DNA of 64,000 bases from Azoarcus sp. (GTDB lineage: Bacteria > Pseudomonadota > Gammaproteobacteria > Burkholderiales > Rhodocyclaceae). Below are positions 19,769-30,201 of this stretch, piece after piece (position 1 is the stretch's first letter; every line of letters starts with the position of its first letter). Made by a program: the position numbers and the translations under genes. The notes below the pieces were generated by a model. It did no database searches and was not told where the DNA came from. It saw only the letters and a program-made list of their open reading frames with translations. The stretch covers positions 1 to 64,000 of the forward strand of contig JAUVVG010000010.1 of NCBI GenBank assembly GCA_030604735.1. The letters are read 5' to 3'.

Positions 19769-19868
19769 GGAGGCGTTCGTAACCCAGGTTTGCCCTATCC
19801 TTGCTCGATTGAATAGCCGGCCGCTTTGAATGAGCGAGTCGGCTTTTCATTTCTTTGACCGTGGTTGA

Positions 19869-20465
19869 ATGCACGCAGGCTTGTCGATATTCCTATGGCT
19901 GGTGGGGGTGGCGTTGTTGCAGTTCGTGGCGCGTGACACCCTGATCGTGGCGATTGTCGCTTGCGGCCTTGTCGCGATGTCCTATGCCCGGACGCGCTGT
20001 CTCCGGTTATTGCGAAGGATTCGCTATCTGCTGCTCGCCATCGTCGTGTTGTTCGCCGGCTTCACCCCGGGTGAGGCCATCTTCATCGATTTTCCCTCTC
20101 TGAGTCCGTCACGTGAAGGGTTATGGCTGGCGGTCGAGCATGCGGGGAGGGTGCTCGCAGTCGTTTTTTGCGTCGCGATCATGATGGAATGGTTGCCGTC
20201 GCGGCGCTTGGTCGGGGCCTTGTATGCATTGATGCGCCCGTTCGAGAGAGTTGGTTTTCCGGCAGCGAGGGTCGCAGTGCGGACTTTGTTGGTGCTGGAA
20301 CATGTCGATTCCGATCGCAAATCGGACTGGCGCGCATGGCTGGGCGCGGCGGATGATTCCCTACATGATCCGATCCGGATCACCCGCGAGCCGATGCGAG
20401 CGGTGGACTGGATGGTGTTATGCGCCAGCCTTGCGCTGGCCGTGAGCTGGGTGGGGCTACAATGA
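19869..20465 (+). CDS. Membrane protein resembling an ECF-transporter T component (CbiQ-like, 198 aa)
   Basis: It has about four to five hydrophobic segments (residues 4-35, 55-70, 85-105, 180-196) with a cytoplasmic stretch bearing PFERVGFPAARVAVRTLLVLEHV. The overall pattern recalls CbiQ/EcfT proteins but is shorter, and no ATPase or substrate-binding component is nearby. The stop overlaps the truA start (ATGA), so it is coupled to truA. The function is unknown and the family assignment is tentative. Confidence 0.6.
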   Translation: MHAGLSIFLWLVGVALLQFVARDTLIVAIVACGLVAMSYARTRCLRLLRRIRYLLLAIVVLFAGFTPGEAIFIDFPSLSPSREGLWLAVEHAGRVLAVVFCVAIMMEWLPSRRLVGALYALMRPFERVGFPAARVAVRTLLVLEHVDSDRKSDWRAWLGAADDSLHDPIRITREPMRAVDWMVLCASLALAVSWVGLQ

Positions 20466-21256
20466 GGGTCGCAATGGGCGTCGAGTACGCCGGCGATGCC
20501 TTCGAGGGGTTTCAAAGCCAGCATCATGGGCGCACCGTTCAGGATCATCTGGAAAAGGCCATCGGTGCGATCGCCGGGCACCCGGTCCGTTTGCATTGTG
20601 CCGGACGAACTGACGCCGGCGTGCATGCGACCGCCCAGGTAGTGCATTTCGACACCACGGCGTCGCGTGTCGAGTCGAGCTGGGTTCGCGGGGTCAATAG
20701 CCTGTTGCGCAAGCCGGTGGTGGTACGATGGGCAGTCGATGTCGATGACCGATTTCATGCCCGCTTTCTCGCGCAAGGCAGGCGTTACCGCTACTTTCTG
20801 CACAATGCGCCGGTCAAACCGGCAATGCTGGCCGGCAGGGTGGGGTGGTTCCATGTGCCGCTGGACGAGTCGCTGATGCAGACTGCCGCGTCACGCCTCC
20901 TCGGCTGGCATGATTTCTCGGCCTTTCGTGCGGCGGGTTGCCAGGCGAAGTCGCCGCTCAAACTCGTCCATGAGGCCAGTGTCGAACGTGATGGCGAGTT
21001 CCTGATCTTCGATTTCCATGCCAACGCGTTCCTTCATCACATGGTGCGGAATCTGGTCGGTGCCCTGGTGTACATCGGAAAAGGCCGCTATCCCCCCGAG
21101 TGGATGTCCGAGGTGCTGGCAGCCGGAGATCGACGTCTGGCTGCGCCCACGTTTCCCGCCGAAGGTCTTTACTTTTGTGGGGTCGATTATCCGGCCGGTT
21201 GGCCCTTGCCGGCCGATGGGCGTATCATCGTGAAGCCTCGTCTACCGCTACTCTGA
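20462..21256 (+). CDS. truA: tRNA pseudouridine(38-40) synthase (264 aa)
   Basis: It isomerises uridines 38-40 in the tRNA anticodon arm. The catalytic aspartate is D51 in CAGRTDAGVHA. RRYRYFLHN and HDFSAFRA are typical of the family. Length matches E. coli TruA (270). The ATG at 20462 lies inside the overlap with the preceding membrane-protein gene; an extension to 20420 is not needed. trpF starts on the base after its stop. Confidence 0.96.
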   Translation: MRVAMGVEYAGDAFEGFQSQHHGRTVQDHLEKAIGAIAGHPVRLHCAGRTDAGVHATAQVVHFDTTASRVESSWVRGVNSLLRKPVVVRWAVDVDDRFHARFLAQGRRYRYFLHNAPVKPAMLAGRVGWFHVPLDESLMQTAASRLLGWHDFSAFRAAGCQAKSPLKLVHEASVERDGEFLIFDFHANAFLHHMVRNLVGALVYIGKGRYPPEWMSEVLAAGDRRLAAPTFPAEGLYFCGVDYPAGWPLPADGRIIVKPRLPLL

Positions 21257-21880
21257 ATGTCCCGAACCCGTATCAAGATCTGTGGTCTGACTCGTCCGCA
21301 GGATGTGATCGTGGCCGTCGAATCCGGTGCCGATGCGATCGGCCTGGTGTTCTACCCGCCCAGCCCGCGTTATGTGACGCCGGAAAATGCGGCCGAATTG
21401 GCGCGATTGATTCCCCCTTTCGTCACCACGGTCGGCCTGTTCGTGAACCCGGAGCCTGCCTTCGTAGAGGAAGTGCGTGCGCATGTTCCTCTGCAGATGC
21501 TGCAGTTTCATGGCGACGAGGCCGAGGGCGATTGTGCCGGCTTCGGATTGCCGTGGATCAAGGCGGCGCGGGTGCGGGCCGGGTTCGATCTGTTAGAATT
21601 CAGCGCTTCTCATTCCGCCGCTTCCGGCATCTTGCTGGACGCTTTCGTCGAGGGCTACGGCGGTGGGGGCAAGGTTTTCGACTGGACTCTGATTCCGTCT
21701 GGAATCGCCCGACCTTTGATTCTGTCCGGCGGGCTCGATCCGGACAATGTCGGTGAGGCGGTCGCGCGGGTCAGGCCCTGGGCGGTCGATGTGTCGAGTG
21801 GGGTCGAATCCGCAAAAGGAATCAAGGATGCCGCGCTGATCGCGGCATTCGTCGCAGGAGTGCGTAATGCAGATGGCTGA
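21257..21880 (+). CDS. trpF: Phosphoribosylanthranilate isomerase (207 aa)
   Basis: A (beta/alpha)8 enzyme of tryptophan synthesis that converts PRA to CdRP by an Amadori rearrangement. The catalytic cysteine lies in KICGLTR near residue 9 and the aspartate near [15 protein letters not shown]; the phosphate-binding end reads [10 protein letters not shown] and VDVSSGVE. Monofunctional and of normal length. It abuts truA (0 nt) and overlaps trpB by 14 nt. Confidence 0.97.
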   Translation: MSRTRIKICGLTRPQDVIVAVESGADAIGLVFYPPSPRYVTPENAAELARLIPPFVTTVGLFVNPEPAFVEEVRAHVPLQMLQFHGDEAEGDCAGFGLPWIKAARVRAGFDLLEFSASHSAASGILLDAFVEGYGGGGKVFDWTLIPSGIARPLILSGGLDPDNVGEAVARVRPWAVDVSSGVESAKGIKDAALIAAFVAGVRNADG

Positions 21881-23078
21881 TGCAGCATACAATTTTCCCG
21901 ATGCCAGTGGCCACTTCGGGCCTTATGGTGGAATTTTCGTCTCCGAAACCCTGATTCCGGCGATAGAGGAATTGCGGCTTGCCTATGAGCAAAGCCGTAA
22001 TGATGCCGAGTTCATGGCCGAGTTCGAGTACGAGCTCAAGCACTATGTCGGTCGTCCCAGTCCGATCTATCACGCCAAGCGCTGGTCGGGCCTGCTGGGC
22101 GGCGCGCAGATCTATCTCAAGCGGGAGGACCTCAACCACACCGGTGCGCACAAGGTGAACAACTGCATCGGCCAGGCGATGCTCGCCCGACGCATGGGCA
22201 AGCCACGTGTGATTGCCGAAACCGGTGCCGGGCAGCACGGGGTCGCCACGGCGACGGTCGCTGCCCGCTACGGGATGGAATGCGTGGTCTACATGGGGGC
22301 CGAGGATGTCAAGCGCCAGGCCGCCAACGTCTATCGGATGAAGCTGCTCGGGGCGACGGTCGTGCCGGTCGAATCCGGTTCCAAGACCTTGAAGGATGCG
22401 CTCAACGAGGCGATGCGCGACTGGGTCACCAATGTCCACAACACCTTCTACATCATCGGCACCGTCGCCGGACCGCATCCCTACCCGATGATGGTCCGTG
22501 ACTTCCAGTCGGTGATCGGCAAGGAATGTCTGGTGCAGATGCCCGAGTTGACCGGACGGCAGCCGGATTACGTGCTGGCCTGCGTAGGCGGCGGTTCCAA
22601 CGCGATGGGCATCTTCCATCCTTATGTCGATGTGCCCGGCGTGCGTCTGGTAGGTGTCGAAGCCGCCGGTGACGGTATCGAAACCGGCCGTCACTCGGCC
22701 AGCCTGTCTGCCGGTCGGCCCGGTGTGCTGCATGGCAATCGCACCTACCTGCTGCAGAACGAGGACGGTCAGATCATCGAGACCCATTCGATCTCGGCCG
22801 GTCTCGACTATCCGGGGGTCGGGCCCGAGCATGCCTGGCTGAAGGACAGCCATCGTGCCGAGTATGTCGGTGTGACCGATGCCGAAGCGCTGAAGGCCTT
22901 TCACGACCTGTGTCGATTGGAGGGTATCATCCCGGCGCTGGAAACCTCGCATGCGCTGGCCTATGCGGCCAAGTTGGCGCCGCAGTTGTCCCCGGACCAG
23001 ACCATTCTGGTCAATCTGTCCGGCAGGGGCGACAAGGACATGCATACGGTCGCCGAGCGGTCCGGCATCCAGTTTTGA
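21867..23078 (+). CDS. trpB: Tryptophan synthase beta chain (403 aa)
   Basis: A PLP enzyme joining indole and serine. The Schiff-base lysine is in HTGAHKVNN, and the phosphate-binding loop is GGGSNAMG. The start [15 protein letters not shown] is typical. The ATG at 21867 has AGGAG seven bases upstream, inside the end of trpF; an internal ATG at 21873 is possible. It forms the alpha2-beta2 complex with the downstream trpA product. Confidence 0.97.
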   Translation: MQMADAAYNFPDASGHFGPYGGIFVSETLIPAIEELRLAYEQSRNDAEFMAEFEYELKHYVGRPSPIYHAKRWSGLLGGAQIYLKREDLNHTGAHKVNNCIGQAMLARRMGKPRVIAETGAGQHGVATATVAARYGMECVVYMGAEDVKRQAANVYRMKLLGATVVPVESGSKTLKDALNEAMRDWVTNVHNTFYIIGTVAGPHPYPMMVRDFQSVIGKECLVQMPELTGRQPDYVLACVGGGSNAMGIFHPYVDVPGVRLVGVEAAGDGIETGRHSASLSAGRPGVLHGNRTYLLQNEDGQIIETHSISAGLDYPGVGPEHAWLKDSHRAEYVGVTDAEALKAFHDLCRLEGIIPALETSHALAYAAKLAPQLSPDQTILVNLSGRGDKDMHTVAERSGIQF

Positions 23079-23120
23079 TTCATTCGCCGCGCGTATCATG
23101 CGGCCAACCGGTTTCACATC

Positions 23121-23936
23121 ATGTCCAGAATTGAAATTGTTTTTGAGGCGCTTCAGCGCCAGCAGCGCCGGGCCCTGATCCCGTTCATTACCGCGGGGGA
23201 TCCCGACTCGGAAGCGACGGTTCCATTGATGCATGCGCTGGTCGAAGGGGGCGCGGATATCATCGAGTTGGGTGTGCCTTTTTCCGATCCGATGGCCGAC
23301 GGCCCGACCATCCAGCGTGCGTCGGAACGGGCCTTGGCGAAGGGGATGAGTCTGCGCAAGGTGTTCAACATTGTCGCGGCCTTCCGCAAGACAAATGCGG
23401 AGACTCCGGTCGTGCTGATGGGGTATGCGAACCCGATCGAGGCGATGGGGGTCGGCGAATTCGTGGGATTGGCGGTCGAGGTCGGGGTGGACGGCGTGCT
23501 GGTGGTCGATTACCCGCCGGAGGAGTGCCGGGAGTTCAGTGCTGCGCTGCGCGCGGCCGGGCTCGATCCCATCTTTCTGCTCGCGCCGACTTCGGCGCCG
23601 GAGCGCTTCGACGAGGTCGCGGCAGCCGGTAGTGGCTATATCTATTACGTCTCCTTGAAGGGCGTGACTGGCTCGGCCGCGATGGATCTGACGGAAGTCG
23701 CGGCACGGATTCCGAAGATTCGCGAGCGGGTCGGCCTGCCTGTCGGGGTGGGTTTCGGTATTCGGGATGCACAAACCGCGGCCAGTGTCGCCGAGGTGGC
23801 AGATGCGGTCGTGATCGGTAGTCGCATCATCGAGGAGATCGAGTCCAGTCCGCCCGACCAGGCAGTCACCCGGGTGAGGCAGTTTGTGCGAGGGGTGCGC
23901 GAGGCGATGGACGGTGTCAAGGGAGGTACAGCGTGA
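23121..23936 (+). CDS. trpA: Tryptophan synthase alpha chain (271 aa)
   Basis: It cleaves indole-3-glycerol phosphate to indole and GAP, channelling indole to TrpB. The catalytic residues E49 and D60 lie in [15 protein letters not shown] exactly at the family positions. The phosphate site GVGFGIRD and the GSRIIEEIE end are present. It lies 42 nt after trpB, and its stop overlaps the accD start. Confidence 0.97.
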   Translation: MSRIEIVFEALQRQQRRALIPFITAGDPDSEATVPLMHALVEGGADIIELGVPFSDPMADGPTIQRASERALAKGMSLRKVFNIVAAFRKTNAETPVVLMGYANPIEAMGVGEFVGLAVEVGVDGVLVVDYPPEECREFSAALRAAGLDPIFLLAPTSAPERFDEVAAAGSGYIYYVSLKGVTGSAAMDLTEVAARIPKIRERVGLPVGVGFGIRDAQTAASVAEVADAVVIGSRIIEEIESSPPDQAVTRVRQFVRGVREAMDGVKGGTA

Positions 23937-24802
23937 GTTGGCTCAAGAGACTGTTGCCGCCCCGGATCAAGAAGGCCGAATCATCGGTCAGGAAGTCGAT
24001 TCCGGAAGGCCTTTGGAGCAAGTGCCCGGCCTGCGAGGCCGTGCTTTACCGTTCCGATCTGGAGACCAATCAGGCGGTCTGTCCCAAGTGCAACCACCAC
24101 CAGCGATTGCGTGCCAGGGCACGACTCGATCTGCTGCTCGATGCCGACGGCCGGATCGAAATCGGGGCCTCGGTGGTGCCGGTCGATCCGCTTAAGTTCA
24201 AGGATTCCCGCAAATACACGGAGCGTCTGTCGGCCGCCGGTAACGAGACCGGCGAAGCCGACGCACTGGTGGTCATGCAGGGTTTCATCCATGGCAAGCC
24301 GGTCGTGATCGCCTGCTTCGAGTTCGAGTTTCTGGGTGGCTCGATGGGTTCGGTGGTCGGCGAGCGTTTCATCCGCGGGGTGACGATCGCGGAGGAGCAA
24401 CGGGTTCCGTTCATCTGTATCACTGCCAGCGGTGGCGCGAGAATGCAGGAAGGCCTGTTCTCGTTGATGCAGATGGCCAAGACGACCGCCGGCATTACGC
24501 GGCTGTCCCGACGCAAGCTGCCGTTCATCACGGTGCTGACGGATCCGACGATGGGCGGGGTGTCGGCGAGCTTCGTATTCATGGGCGACATCGTGATCGC
24601 CGAGCCGGGTGCATTGATCGGTTTTGCCGGTCCGCGCGTGATCGAACAGACCGTGCGCGAAACCTTGCCGGAAGGCTTTCAGCGCTCGGAGTTCCTGCTT
24701 GAAAAAGGCGCGATCGACATGATCGTCGACCGCCGGCAACTTCGGGACCGACTCGCATCGGTGATCGCGCTGCTAACCCGCCAAAGCGCACTTGAAACCT
24801 GA
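23933..24802 (+). CDS. accD: Acetyl-CoA carboxylase carboxyltransferase subunit beta (289 aa)
   Basis: With AccA it transfers the carboxyl group from biotin to acetyl-CoA, giving malonyl-CoA for fatty-acid synthesis. The N-terminal four-cysteine zinc ribbon is visible ([14 protein letters not shown] then CPKCNHH). The crotonase-type core has [12 protein letters not shown] and [12 protein letters not shown]. It starts with GTG inside the overlap GTGA with the trpA stop, preceded by GGGAGG, implying coupling to trpA. Confidence 0.97.
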   Translation: MSWLKRLLPPRIKKAESSVRKSIPEGLWSKCPACEAVLYRSDLETNQAVCPKCNHHQRLRARARLDLLLDADGRIEIGASVVPVDPLKFKDSRKYTERLSAAGNETGEADALVVMQGFIHGKPVVIACFEFEFLGGSMGSVVGERFIRGVTIAEEQRVPFICITASGGARMQEGLFSLMQMAKTTAGITRLSRRKLPFITVLTDPTMGGVSASFVFMGDIVIAEPGALIGFAGPRVIEQTVRETLPEGFQRSEFLLEKGAIDMIVDRRQLRDRLASVIALLTRQSALET

Positions 24803-24808
24803 CCCATT

Positions 24809-26107
24809 GTGAATGATCTTGCTTCCTGGCTCGAGGTGCTCGAGCGCAGACATGTGGATGCGATACAACTGGGTCTGGAGCGGGTCGCCGAAGTCCGCGA
24901 CAGGATGGCGTGCGAAACCGACGCCGTCATCATCACGGTAGGCGGCACCAACGGCAAGGGCTCGGTTTGCGCCATGCTCGAAGCTATCTTGGTGGCGGCC
25001 GGTTTCCGGGTCGGGCTGTACACGTCGCCGCATCTGCTGCGATATACCGAAAGGATCCGGATCGACGGGCGGGAAGTCGACGAGGCCGTTCTGGTCGATG
25101 CATTCAATGCGGTCGAGCAGGCGCGTGGCGAGGCGGCGCTGACCTATTTCGAGCAGGGAACGCTGGCGGCCTGGAAGGTGTTCTGTGACGTTCGTCCGGA
25201 TGTCGTGATTCTCGAAGTCGGTCTTGGGGGGCGTCTGGATGCCGTCAATGTGTTCGATCCCGACTGTGCGGTGATCACCAGTGTCGCGATGGACCACATG
25301 ACTTATCTCGGCGACACGCGGGAGAAGATCGGGTTCGAGAAGGCGGGTATCTTCAGGTCGGGCCGTCCGGCGGTGTGCGGCGATCCCATGCCGCCGGACA
25401 GTGTGCTTGCCCATGCCGATCGGATTGGGGCGCCGCTGTGGATCAGCGGACGCGACTTCGGTTTTGGTGGCGACCGGCAGCAGTGGGGCTATTGGCGCTA
25501 CGAGTCGATCCCGGCCGGGGGGCGTTTGCTGCGGCGGGGTGGACTGGCTTATCCGGCACTGCGGGGGGCGAATCAGCTTCTCAATGCGTCCGCGGTGCTG
25601 ACTGCGCTGGATCTGCTCAAGGACAGGATTCCGGTATCGATGCAGGCGGTGCGGCAAGGGCTGATGCTGGTCGAGCTGCCCGGGCGCTTTCAGGTGTTGC
25701 CGGGTCGTCCGTCGGTCGTGCTCGATGTCGCGCACAATCCCCAGGCGGCCGGGGTGCTGTCGGAGAACCTGTCCAACATGGGTTTCTTTCCCGAAACCTG
25801 GGCCGTGTTCGGCATGTTGGCCGACAAGGACGTCGAGGGCGTGGTGGGATTGATCCGGGGGCGTATCGATCACTGGCTGCTGGTGAGCCTTCCGGGCGGG
25901 CGTGGCTTGGGCGCGGCCGATCTGGAAGAGCGGCTGGTCGCGCTCGGGATAGAGCGCGCCAGCATCGCCTGTTTCGATTCGCCCCGTGCCGGATTTGATG
26001 CAGCGCAAAAACGTGCTGCCGAGGGTGATAGAATCCTGGTTTTTGGTTCCTTCATGACCGTGGCCGATGTCGTCGATGGTATGAAGGCTGCAGGGACGAG
26101 ATCCTGA
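24809..26107 (+). CDS. folC: Folylpolyglutamate / dihydrofolate synthase (432 aa)
   Basis: A bifunctional Mur-ligase-like enzyme that adds glutamate to dihydropteroate and to reduced folates. The P-loop is VGGTNGKGS near residue 45, followed by YTSPHLLRYTERIRI and LEVGLGGRLDAVN. The C-terminal domain contains DVAHNPQAA. It starts with GTG six bases after accD. Length is normal. Confidence 0.96.
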   Translation: MNDLASWLEVLERRHVDAIQLGLERVAEVRDRMACETDAVIITVGGTNGKGSVCAMLEAILVAAGFRVGLYTSPHLLRYTERIRIDGREVDEAVLVDAFNAVEQARGEAALTYFEQGTLAAWKVFCDVRPDVVILEVGLGGRLDAVNVFDPDCAVITSVAMDHMTYLGDTREKIGFEKAGIFRSGRPAVCGDPMPPDSVLAHADRIGAPLWISGRDFGFGGDRQQWGYWRYESIPAGGRLLRRGGLAYPALRGANQLLNASAVLTALDLLKDRIPVSMQAVRQGLMLVELPGRFQVLPGRPSVVLDVAHNPQAAGVLSENLSNMGFFPETWAVFGMLADKDVEGVVGLIRGRIDHWLLVSLPGGRGLGAADLEERLVALGIERASIACFDSPRAGFDAAQKRAAEGDRILVFGSFMTVADVVDGMKAAGTRS

Positions 26108-26108
26108 C

Positions 26109-26825
26109 GTGGCCGAAAACGACAACCTCGAACTGAAGAAGCGATCCCGCCGCCGACTTGTCGGCGCGGCTGCGCTGGCACTGGTCGCCGCGATCATTCT
26201 GCCTATGGTGATGGACGACGAACCCGGACTGCCGGTCCAGGACATCCAGGTCACCATTCCGGACCGCCAGGCGGACAGTCTTCTCGCGCGACCGATTGCC
26301 GGCCGTCCGACTGGGGGCGACGACTTGCAGGTGGCGCCCGCTCCCATCGAGCAGGCGCCGTTGCAGGGTGAGGAGTGGATCGAAGAGCAGGCCGCCGAGA
26401 CCGACGATGTCGCTCCAGGGCGCGAGTCCGCTCAGGATGAGCGTGCAGTAGCCACGGTGGTGCCGCCCACACCGGCGCCCGATGCGCCTCAGCCCAGCCC
26501 GCCGCCGGCCACTACTCGACCGGCTCCTGCCGCGACCGCGCCCAGTCCCGAGGAAGAGGCGGCGCGTGTGCGCGCGATCCTCGAGGGTCGAGCCGCGGCC
26601 GGGGTGTCGCAGTCCTTTTTCGTTCAGGTAGGTGCGTTCAGCGAGGCCGCCAAGGCCAAGGCATTCAGCGAAGACTTGAAGCGTCAGGGCTTCCCAGCCT
26701 TCACCGAGGCTGCCGCCAACGTCACACGCGTGCGTATCGGTCCATTTCCATCCCGCAACGATGCCCAGCAAGTGGTACAGCGCTTGAACTCGATGGGAAT
26801 AGACGGGGTCGTGGCTGCGCGCTGA
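26109..26825 (+). CDS. SPOR-domain membrane protein (238 aa, DedD-like)
   Basis: An envelope protein predicted to bind denuded septal peptidoglycan. It has a short basic cytoplasmic head (LKKRSRRR), one membrane helix at about 16-35, a Pro/Ala/Glu-rich periplasmic linker, and a C-terminal SPOR domain from about 165 (FFVQVGAFSEAAKAKAFSEDL and RVRIGPFPSRNDAQ). It starts with GTG one base after the folC stop. The folC-SPOR-cvpA order is that of dedD in proteobacteria. Confidence 0.9.
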   Translation: MAENDNLELKKRSRRRLVGAAALALVAAIILPMVMDDEPGLPVQDIQVTIPDRQADSLLARPIAGRPTGGDDLQVAPAPIEQAPLQGEEWIEEQAAETDDVAPGRESAQDERAVATVVPPTPAPDAPQPSPPPATTRPAPAATAPSPEEEAARVRAILEGRAAAGVSQSFFVQVGAFSEAAKAKAFSEDLKRQGFPAFTEAAANVTRVRIGPFPSRNDAQQVVQRLNSMGIDGVVAAR

Positions 26826-26964
26826 GCGCGGTGCAGGTGACTATGTATATACCGGCCTGTCAGGGCTGTCCGTGCCGGGACGCCGAGCTTGCCAACACGG
26901 CCCCGTTTGTCGCTGGACCTTTGCCCGCTGAACGAGTGGCATCGCTGGCACGCTCGGTATTCGC

Positions 26965-27456
26965 ATGACTGTCTTCGATTACATTTTTCTCGGCATTCTC
27001 GCCTTGTCCGCGGCGGTGGGTTTGTGGCGAGGCTTGGTCAGCGAAGTGATCGCACTCGTGGCATGGGTCGCGGCGCTGCTTGCCGGCTGGCTTTACTCGG
27101 CCGAGGTCGCGACGATGCTGACCGGTCTGGTCAGTGATCCGATGTGGCGACAGGTTGCGGCTTTTGCTCTGCTCTTTGTGGGCGTACTATTGCTTGCAGC
27201 CATTCTCCGGTTCTTGCTCAGGGAATTGCTGCGCGTTGCCGGACTCGGGCCGGCAGACAGATTCTTCGGTACCTTGTTCGGTCTGGCCCGCGGGCTTGCG
27301 ATCGCGATGGTGCTGGTGATGTTCGGCGGACTGGTCGGCATGGCAGCGGAGCCCTGGTGGGCCGAGGCCATGTTCGCTCCTCCGCTGGAAACGGCGGTGG
27401 TTGCCGCCAAACCGTGGCTGCCGGATGTGGTCGCAGAGAAGATTCGCTTCAGATAG
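26965..27456 (+). CDS. cvpA: CvpA-family membrane protein (163 aa)
   Basis: An inner-membrane protein with four hydrophobic helices (about 3-22, 28-45, 65-85, 100-122), first named for colicin V production and now linked to envelope stress tolerance and purF expression. The opening FDYIFLGILALSAAVGLWRGLVSEV is typical. It lies 9 nt before purF, the conserved cvpA-purF pair. The 139-bp spacer from the SPOR gene shows no clear signal. Confidence 0.93.
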   Translation: MTVFDYIFLGILALSAAVGLWRGLVSEVIALVAWVAALLAGWLYSAEVATMLTGLVSDPMWRQVAAFALLFVGVLLLAAILRFLLRELLRVAGLGPADRFFGTLFGLARGLAIAMVLVMFGGLVGMAAEPWWAEAMFAPPLETAVVAAKPWLPDVVAEKIRFR

Positions 27457-27465
27457 GTATTCAGC

Positions 27466-28992
27466 ATGTGTGGAATCATTGGGGTCGTCGCAACGTCCCC
27501 GGTCAATCAGCTGCTCTATGATGGATTGCAGGTCCTTCAACACCGGGGGCAGGATGCCGCCGGTATTGCGACCTCCGATCACGGGCGTTTTTTCATGCAC
27601 AAGGGCTCGGGGCTGGTACGGGATGTCTTCCGTACCCGCAATATGCGCAACCTGGTCGGCAATATGGGCATCGGCCATGTCCGCTATCCGACTGCAGGGA
27701 CTGCCTGCAATCCGGCCGAGGCCCAGCCTTTCTATGTGAATTCGCCGTTTGGCCTGCTGCTCGCGCACAACGGCAACCTGACCAACGCCGATGAGCTCAA
27801 GCGCGAGATCTTCCTGTCGGACTTGCGCCACATCAATACGAACTCCGATTCGGAAGTTCTGCTGAACGTGCTCGCGCATGAGCTTCAGGCGGCGGCGAAG
27901 GGATTCAAACTGGACACCGAGGCGGTCTTCCGTGCGGTGTCGAATGTGCATCGACGCTGCCGTGGTGCCTACGCCGCAGTCGTGCTGATCGCCGGCTACG
28001 GTTTGCTCGCGTTCAGGGATCCGCATGGGATTCGTCCGCTGGTGATCGGTCGGGCCGATACCCAGCTAGGAGCGGAGTGGCTGGTCGCATCCGAATCGGT
28101 CGCCCTCGATGTGCTCGGCTACAAGATGCTCCGGGACGTCGCACCGGGCGAGGCGATCCTGATCGATACGGCCGGCCATTTTCACAGCCGCCAGTGTGCC
28201 GAGCATACGGTGCAGGCGCCGTGCATGTTCGAGTATGTCTATCTGGCCAGGCCGGATTCGATCATCGACGGTATTTCGGTTTACGAATCCAGGGTCAAGA
28301 TGGGCGAGTATCTCGCCGAGAAGCTCAAACGCACCCGCCCGAACATCGAGATCGACGTGGTCATTCCGATTCCGGACTCGAGCCGTCCCGCGGCGATGGA
28401 AATGGCGCACAAGCTGGGGTTGCCCTACCGCGAGGGCTTCGTGAAGAACCGTTATATCGGGCGGACCTTCATCATGCCGGGGCAAGCGGTCCGGCGTAAG
28501 TCGGTGCGCCAGAAGCTCAATACCATTCCGCAGGAGTTCAGGGGCAAGAAGGTATTGCTGGTGGATGATTCCATCGTTCGCGGCACCACCAGTCGCGAGA
28601 TCGTGATGATGGCGCGCGAAGCCGGCGCGGCGAAAGTCTATCTCGCTTCGGCCGCGCCGCCGGTCCGGCATGCCAATGTCTACGGTATCGACATGCCGAC
28701 CCGTGGCGAGCTGATCGCAGCCGACCGCAACGAAGACGAGATTTGTGCCGAGATCGGCGCGGATGGTTTGATTTATCAGGACCTCGAGGATTTGAAGGCG
28801 GCGGTACGCGAGCTCAATCCGGTCATCGGTTTCTTCGAAACTTCCTGTTTCGACGGCTGTTATGTGACTGGCGACATCACGCCCGAGTACCTTTTCGGCG
28901 TCGAGAACCAGCGCGGAGAAAAAGGCGGTGGCCAGGACGATGGCGACGACGGGCAACTGGATCTGAATCTGGTCGCGACCAATGACAATTGA
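27466..28992 (+). CDS. purF: Amidophosphoribosyltransferase (508 aa)
   Basis: The first committed step of purine synthesis, making phosphoribosylamine from PRPP and glutamine. The N-terminal nucleophile is C2 after Met removal (MCGIIGVV). The Ntn glutaminase domain spans about 2-235. The PRPP motif is [14 protein letters not shown]. The tail after residue 485 is Gly/Asp-rich. It is translated closely after cvpA. Confidence 0.97.
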   Translation: MCGIIGVVATSPVNQLLYDGLQVLQHRGQDAAGIATSDHGRFFMHKGSGLVRDVFRTRNMRNLVGNMGIGHVRYPTAGTACNPAEAQPFYVNSPFGLLLAHNGNLTNADELKREIFLSDLRHINTNSDSEVLLNVLAHELQAAAKGFKLDTEAVFRAVSNVHRRCRGAYAAVVLIAGYGLLAFRDPHGIRPLVIGRADTQLGAEWLVASESVALDVLGYKMLRDVAPGEAILIDTAGHFHSRQCAEHTVQAPCMFEYVYLARPDSIIDGISVYESRVKMGEYLAEKLKRTRPNIEIDVVIPIPDSSRPAAMEMAHKLGLPYREGFVKNRYIGRTFIMPGQAVRRKSVRQKLNTIPQEFRGKKVLLVDDSIVRGTTSREIVMMAREAGAAKVYLASAAPPVRHANVYGIDMPTRGELIAADRNEDEICAEIGADGLIYQDLEDLKAAVRELNPVIGFFETSCFDGCYVTGDITPEYLFGVENQRGEKGGGQDDGDDGQLDLNLVATNDN

Positions 28993-29014
28993 TGACCGGT
29001 GGGGCCGGAAAGCC

Positions 29015-30184
29015 ATGAATCACCAGGATTTCGATACGCTCGCGGTCAGGGCAGGCACGCAGCGCAGTCAGTTCAACGAGCACAGCGAAGCCCTGTACCT
29101 GACCTCGAGCTTCGTGTTCGACAGTGCGGCGCAGGCGGCGGCCCGTTTTGCCGGCGAGGAAGACGGAAACGTCTATGCTCGCTTCTCGAACCCGACCGTG
29201 ACCATGCTGCAAGACCGTCTGGCCGCGCTGGAAGGCGGAGAGCGCTGTGTCGCGACCGCGTCGGGCATGGCGGCGATCCTGTCGCTGGTGATGGGGACGA
29301 TGAGGGCGGGTGAGCATGTGGTCGCTTCGAATGGATTGTTCGGTGCGACCCAGCAGTTGTTCAGCGGCATTCTGGCCAAGTTCGGCGTTGAAACCAGTTT
29401 CGTGTCCGCGACCGATCTCGACGCTTACCGCGCCGCGATCAAGACGAGCACGAGACTGTTCTTCGTCGAGACGCCTTCCAATCCCTTGACCGAAGTCGTC
29501 GACATTGCCGCGGTGGCCGAGATCGCTCACCAGGCCGGCGCCTTGCTTGCGGTCGATAACTGTTTCTGCACGCCGGCTCTGCAACGGCCGCTCGAACTGG
29601 GTGCGGACGTGATCGTCCATTCCGCAACCAAGTATCTGGACGGACAGGGCAGGGTGCTCGGGGGCGCGCTGGTTGGCACCGATCAGGTGATGGAAGACGT
29701 CTTCAAGTTTCTGCGGACCGCCGGCCCCTGCATCTCGCCGTTCAATGCCTGGGTCATCTTGAAGGGTCTGGAGACCTTGCGCATCCGGATGGAGGCCCAG
29801 TCTAACAGTGCGCTGGAACTGGCGCGCTGGCTGGAGACGCAGGCCGGCGTCGCGAGGGTGCATTACCCCGGTCTCGAATCGCATCCACAGCATGCGCTGG
29901 CGATGCGCCAGCAACGCACCGGGGGCGCGATCGTCAGTTTCGATGTCGCCGGGGGACGGGAACAGGCATGGCGGGTGGTCGATGCCACACGGATGATTTC
30001 GATCACCGCCAATCTGGGCGATACCCGGACCACGATCACACACCCCGCGTCGACGACGCATGGCCGGGTTTCGCCTGAGGCCCGAGCTGCCGCCGGGATT
30101 GGTGAAGGCTTGTTGCGAATCGCAGTCGGCCTGGAGTCGGTGGACGATATCAAGGCCGATCTGGCACGTGGATTGGTTGGCTGA
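29015..30184 (+). CDS. metZ: O-succinylhomoserine sulfhydrylase (389 aa)
   Basis: A PLP enzyme of the Cys/Met gamma family that makes homocysteine by direct sulfhydrylation. The PLP lysine lies in HSATKYLDGQGRVLGG. TRLFFVETPSNPLTEVVD and TRTTITHPASTTHGR are also typical. The ATG at 29015 has GGAAAG upstream; an earlier ATG at 28982 overlaps purF without a ribosome site. Position after purF matches metZ in Pseudomonas and Betaproteobacteria. MetC or MetB activity is less likely. Confidence 0.92.
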   Translation: MNHQDFDTLAVRAGTQRSQFNEHSEALYLTSSFVFDSAAQAAARFAGEEDGNVYARFSNPTVTMLQDRLAALEGGERCVATASGMAAILSLVMGTMRAGEHVVASNGLFGATQQLFSGILAKFGVETSFVSATDLDAYRAAIKTSTRLFFVETPSNPLTEVVDIAAVAEIAHQAGALLAVDNCFCTPALQRPLELGADVIVHSATKYLDGQGRVLGGALVGTDQVMEDVFKFLRTAGPCISPFNAWVILKGLETLRIRMEAQSNSALELARWLETQAGVARVHYPGLESHPQHALAMRQQRTGGAIVSFDVAGGREQAWRVVDATRMISITANLGDTRTTITHPASTTHGRVSPEARAAAGIGEGLLRIAVGLESVDDIKADLARGLVG

Positions 30185-30201
30185 GCGTTGTTCTCTGGTG
30201 C

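Noticed and set aside
21822-23774. A 650-codon minus-strand open frame across trpB and trpA
   Set aside because: Its composition is biased and it lacks domains or a ribosome site. trpB and trpA on the other strand have all catalytic residues.
24773-26347. A 524-codon minus-strand open frame opposite folC
   Set aside because: It is antisense to a complete folC and shows no recognisable motif.
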